NCBI GenBank assembly: GCA_903885375.1
Contig: CAISIK010000167.1
Coordinates: 1 to 64,000, forward strand
DNA from: an uncultured Pseudomonadota bacterium
GTDB taxonomy: Bacteria > Myxococcota_A > UBA796 > SXON01
DNA length: 64,000 bases
Reading direction: 5' to 3'
Shown: positions 61,475 through 64,000 of the stretch, piece after piece
Layout of the letters: every line of letters starts with the position of its first letter
Numbering within the stretch: the stretch's first letter is position 1
The notes under the pieces: model-generated
Told to the model about the DNA's origin: nothing
What the model saw: the letters and a program-made list of their open reading frames with translations, nothing else
Database searches by the model: none
Program-made: the position numbers and the translations under genes

Positions 61475-63068
61475 ATGTTTACCGTGATTCTTGGCATGTT
61501 GCTTGCAGGGGGGTAACAACGCAGCGTTCGCGCTGACGGTCACGGGGGCATCGTGCTCCCAGCAAACGAACAATTCGCTTCGTTACGATTGCACGGTCAC
61601 CACCGACGCCGCGTCGAACGCGTGGATCAAGTTCGCCCCAGACACCACTGGCGGGTGCGACCTGCTGCGAACCACAATTGTTTCCGAGAACTCCACGACC
61701 CACAGCTTAACCATGTTCGGCATGAAGCCGAGCGAGCCGTACAACTGGCGCGCGTTTGCCGTGCCGGCCGGCGGCGGCGCGCAAGTGCAGAGCACCTGCA
61801 GGCTGGACACCCCGGGCGCCCTGCCCGCCGACGGCCCCAGGTTCGACCAGATCGTGGTCACGAAGACGGGCACGGCCCAGCAGATCAAGGCTGTCGCCAC
61901 CCACTACGGCTGCTACGAGTCCGGTGTAGACGATCCACACGACGGTCTCGTGGTGTTCGATGCCGACGGCGAGATCGTGTGGTTCCAGAACGTCGCAGAC
62001 GACCTGGGCTTCACGGGCACCACGTTCCAGTTGGAGGCCGTCTCGCACTCCAAGCCAGAGAAGACCTTCCTTGCCGTCGCCAACCACGAGATCATCGTGG
62101 AGTACGACATGGCGGGAAACCTGCTCACGGTCTTGTGTCGCGATGACGGCACTGCAAGCGGACACTGTCACGAGACCGGCTACACCCCCGACGGATTCTT
62201 CGACGAGGAGGTGTTCGTTCACCATGACGTGCAGCGCCTTGGGGATGAGATCGTGGTCCTCACCGCCCGGGACGTCGCGGTCACCGACACCGACGACTGC
62301 GATGCCGATGCGAACACCACCGAAACCTTCCCGATCATCGTGGACGGGCTCGCCGCCTTCGACACCAGCGGCACCTTCCCGGTGCAGACGGTCGACTACC
62401 TCCTGACCGACATCAACGGAATGGTCGTGGACTACTCCACCTACAACTGCAAGCCGCCCGTCTACTGGAACGGCCAGCTCGCCGGCTCCGACGTGCTCCA
62501 CACCAACGCCTTCTGGATCGACGTGGCCGACCAGTGGATGTTCTCCCTGAAAGTTCCCAGCACGGTGATGTCGGTGGATCGGGAGCTCGGTTCCGGCACC
62601 ACGAACGACATCATGTGGGAGGCCGTGGGTTCGCTGACCACCGGCGACTTCTCGGCCACGGCCGGTGGGTACGACGAGACCTTCTCCGACCAGCACGCCG
62701 TGAGCTGGGGGCCGACCGGTGAATTCCTGATTTTCGACAACGGTCCCGGTGGCGGCGCGAGCACCCGGGGGGTGGCCTACGACATGGACGTGGGCGCGAT
62801 GACCCTCGACGTAACCGGCGAGTACGAAATGGAGAACGCCGCCGGCAATCCCATTATGTGCCCGGCAGGTGGGTCCCTGTTCCACACCCTCGGCGGGCAT
62901 GCCCTGGCCACCTGTCCCGAAACCAACCCCGCCGCCCCTTACGCCGTCATCAACGAGTTCAACGGCTCGAACAACGTGGTCTGGTCGTTGGAGTTGGAGT
63001 GTGACAGCGCGCCGACAAACTACGACCCCGCCGGGATCGCCTTCCGAGGCTACGCCAACCCGTGGTAA
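61475..63068 (+). CDS. Arylsulfotransferase-like beta-propeller protein, with a one-base frameshift in the leader
   Basis: The ATG at 61475 follows an excellent ribosome site (AAGGAGG, 6 bases before). Read directly, it ends after 13 codons (MFTVILGMLLAGG, stop) because of a run of six G at 61508-61513. With five G the frame joins the long one and gives a natural short leader ending GGNNAAFALTV. The 525-residue body from 61515 on resembles the arylsulfotransferase/ASST-like propeller family: DDPHDGLVVFDADGEIVWFQ, FQLEAVSHSKPEKTFLAVANHEIIVEYDMAGN (in parts: LEAVSHSKPEK, NHEIIVEYD) and SDQHAVSWGPTGEFLIFDNG. Probably secreted. The shift may be a real phase-variable site, decay or a read error. 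Confidence 0.7.
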
Positions 63069-64000
63069 TCCTGCTGCTCGCCGCGTGCCGGGTTCAGGAG
63101 CCAGCCGACAGTTCGCCACGGGCAGACGCGGCGACCATCCAGAACGTCATCGATGCCGACGATGACGGTTTCGCCGCCGAGGTTGACTGTGATGAGTCCC
63201 GGGGCGACGTGAATCCCGACGCTCCCGAAAGTTGCAATGGCGTGGACGACGACTGTGACGGTGAAATCGATGGCCCCTCGGCCGTGGATTTGCGGCAGTG
63301 GTTCACCGACCGTGATGGGGATGGTTGGGGCGACGAGTCCTATTGGGCCTGCAGTCCCGCGCCCAACGGCGTGGCGCAACCCGGCGACTGCGCCGACGAC
63401 GACGCCTTCGCTCACCCCGAAGCCCCCGAACGCTGCGACGGCGTCGATCAGGATTGCGATGGCACGACGGACGATGCCTGCACGCCTGCGCCAGCGGGGT
63501 TGCTCGCCTTCGCGGATGCCGACATGTTTGTTTGGGGTGATCCAGGACTGTCAAACAATTTCGTTAGGGTTACGTCAGCCGACCTGGACGGAGATGGCAC
63601 GGACGAGCTGCTTTCCGGGGCTGCCAGTGACAGCGCGGCCTGGTACACCTCGTGGGAGGGACCGTTCGAGCCCGGGGAGCACCTCGACACGGCGTCAACA
63701 CGGATTGTCGCCTTTCAAAACTACGACGAGTTCATGGTAGGCGGCTGGAACACCCCGCGTGTTTCGGCCGACGCTGCTTCCGTTCCGTGGTTGGTGTCCG
63801 GCAATGCGGGCGGCGGCATCCTGCCGGTGTTCGCCTATTTTTCAGACCTCCGCGTGGCCGACAGCGTTCATGACGCCGACCTGCTTGTCCGATACCGCAC
63901 CCCCGACTGGACCAGGGTAGCCTACGCCCGAGCGGAAGTCATCGCCCTGATCCCCGGGGCGGACGGGCCCGCGCTGATCCTCTCCAGCTCATGGATCACC
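63062..64000 (+). CDS. Lipoprotein with MopE-like metal-binding and FG-GAP-like repeats (3' end outside window)
   Basis: The frame is open from a GTG at 63062 to the window end with no stop. It overlaps the previous stop by 7 bases. The leader is MVILLLAAC (Cys9). Then come two Asp-rich modules, DADDDGFAAEVDCDESRGDVNPDAPESCNGVDDDCDGEID (in parts: DADDDGFAAEVDCDE and NGVDDDCDGEID) and DCADDDAFAHPEAPERCDGVDQDCDG, the pattern of MopE-like calcium- or copper-binding repeats of myxobacterial surface proteins. From about residue 165 a VTSADLDGDGTDELLSG segment fits an FG-GAP/VCBS-type propeller. At least 313 residues. Its shared end with the sulfotransferase-like gene suggests coupling. Confidence 0.82.
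   Translation, partial: MVILLLAACRVQEPADSSPRADAATIQNVIDADDDGFAAEVDCDESRGDVNPDAPESCNGVDDDCDGEIDGPSAVDLRQWFTDRDGDGWGDESYWACSPAPNGVAQPGDCADDDAFAHPEAPERCDGVDQDCDGTTDDACTPAPAGLLAFADADMFVWGDPGLSNNFVRVTSADLDGDGTDELLSGAASDSAAWYTSWEGPFEPGEHLDTASTRIVAFQNYDEFMVGGWNTPRVSADAASVPWLVSGNAGGGILPVFAYFSDLRVADSVHDADLLVRYRTPDWTRVAYARAEVIALIPGADGPALILSSSWIT

Overview
The window is a chromosomal stretch of a high-GC, Gram-negative bacterium, most likely a member of the Myxococcota or a close deltaproteobacterial relative. This rests on the strong G/C third-position bias, two C-terminal tails resembling the MYXO-CTERM sorting signal (24551-26329 and 38034-38471), many secreted or lipid-anchored proteins with thrombospondin type 3 or MopE-like Asp-rich repeats, a PknB-type Ser/Thr kinase fused to a formylglycine-enzyme-like domain, and a TadC-FHA pair. 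No tRNA, rRNA, CRISPR array or intact insertion sequence was seen.

Region 1-12.9 kb. A giant open-ended toxin-like protein (annexin-like repeats, hydrophobic segment, flavoprotein-like domain, C-terminal zeta-toxin-like P-loop) is followed by a tiny overlapping gene. After an epimerase/acyltransferase pair and an aminoglycoside-phosphotransferase-like kinase comes a two-gene operon: a gp25-type contractile-injection baseplate protein and a membrane protein with an N-terminal ubiquitin-like (YukD-type) domain and a C-terminal C4HC3 RING/PHD-like zinc finger. Together these suggest a contractile injection apparatus with unusual accessory and effector proteins, most of it presumably outside the window. 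This is the best candidate for an undescribed system.

Region 13-30 kb. It holds a complete TRAP transporter operon (dctP-dctQ-dctM), envelope proteins (TSP3 protein, FadL-like porin, CHAP-like lipoprotein), an SRPBCC protein, a PLP-dependent cystathionine beta-synthase with CBS domains, a secreted glycosidase-like protein, an ArsC/Spx-like protein, a transglutaminase-like protein and a YkgJ zinc-cluster protein.

Region 30-47 kb. An OmpA-family protein with many carboxypeptidase-regulatory-like repeats diverges from a receptor Ser/Thr kinase. Then follow a 2H phosphoesterase, a YceI / CxxCH outer-membrane cluster, ribF-aroE, tadC-DUF192-FHA, a peroxiredoxin-like-domain protein coupled to an esterase, and a radical SAM protein.

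Region 47-56.4 kb. Four lipoprotein genes are coupled by overlapping starts and stops (one propeller plus three NHL-repeat paralogues). They are followed by a second cysteine synthase-like enzyme, a thioredoxin-like lipoprotein, small zinc-ribbon proteins, a second radical SAM protein and a secreted protein of unknown function.

Region 56.3-61.4 kb. A scrap-heap region is bounded by a 193-bp imperfect direct repeat. It holds a beta-helix protein, a decapitated GGDEF domain, a Tat-exported Fe superoxide dismutase, a beta-sandwich gene fragment and a shrunken, frameshifted rtcB remnant. The window ends with an arylsulfotransferase-like protein carrying a single-G frameshift in its leader and an open-ended MopE-like lipoprotein.

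A recurring feature is the very short leader of exported proteins: several lipoproteins have the lipobox cysteine at residue 8-11 and no basic n-region.
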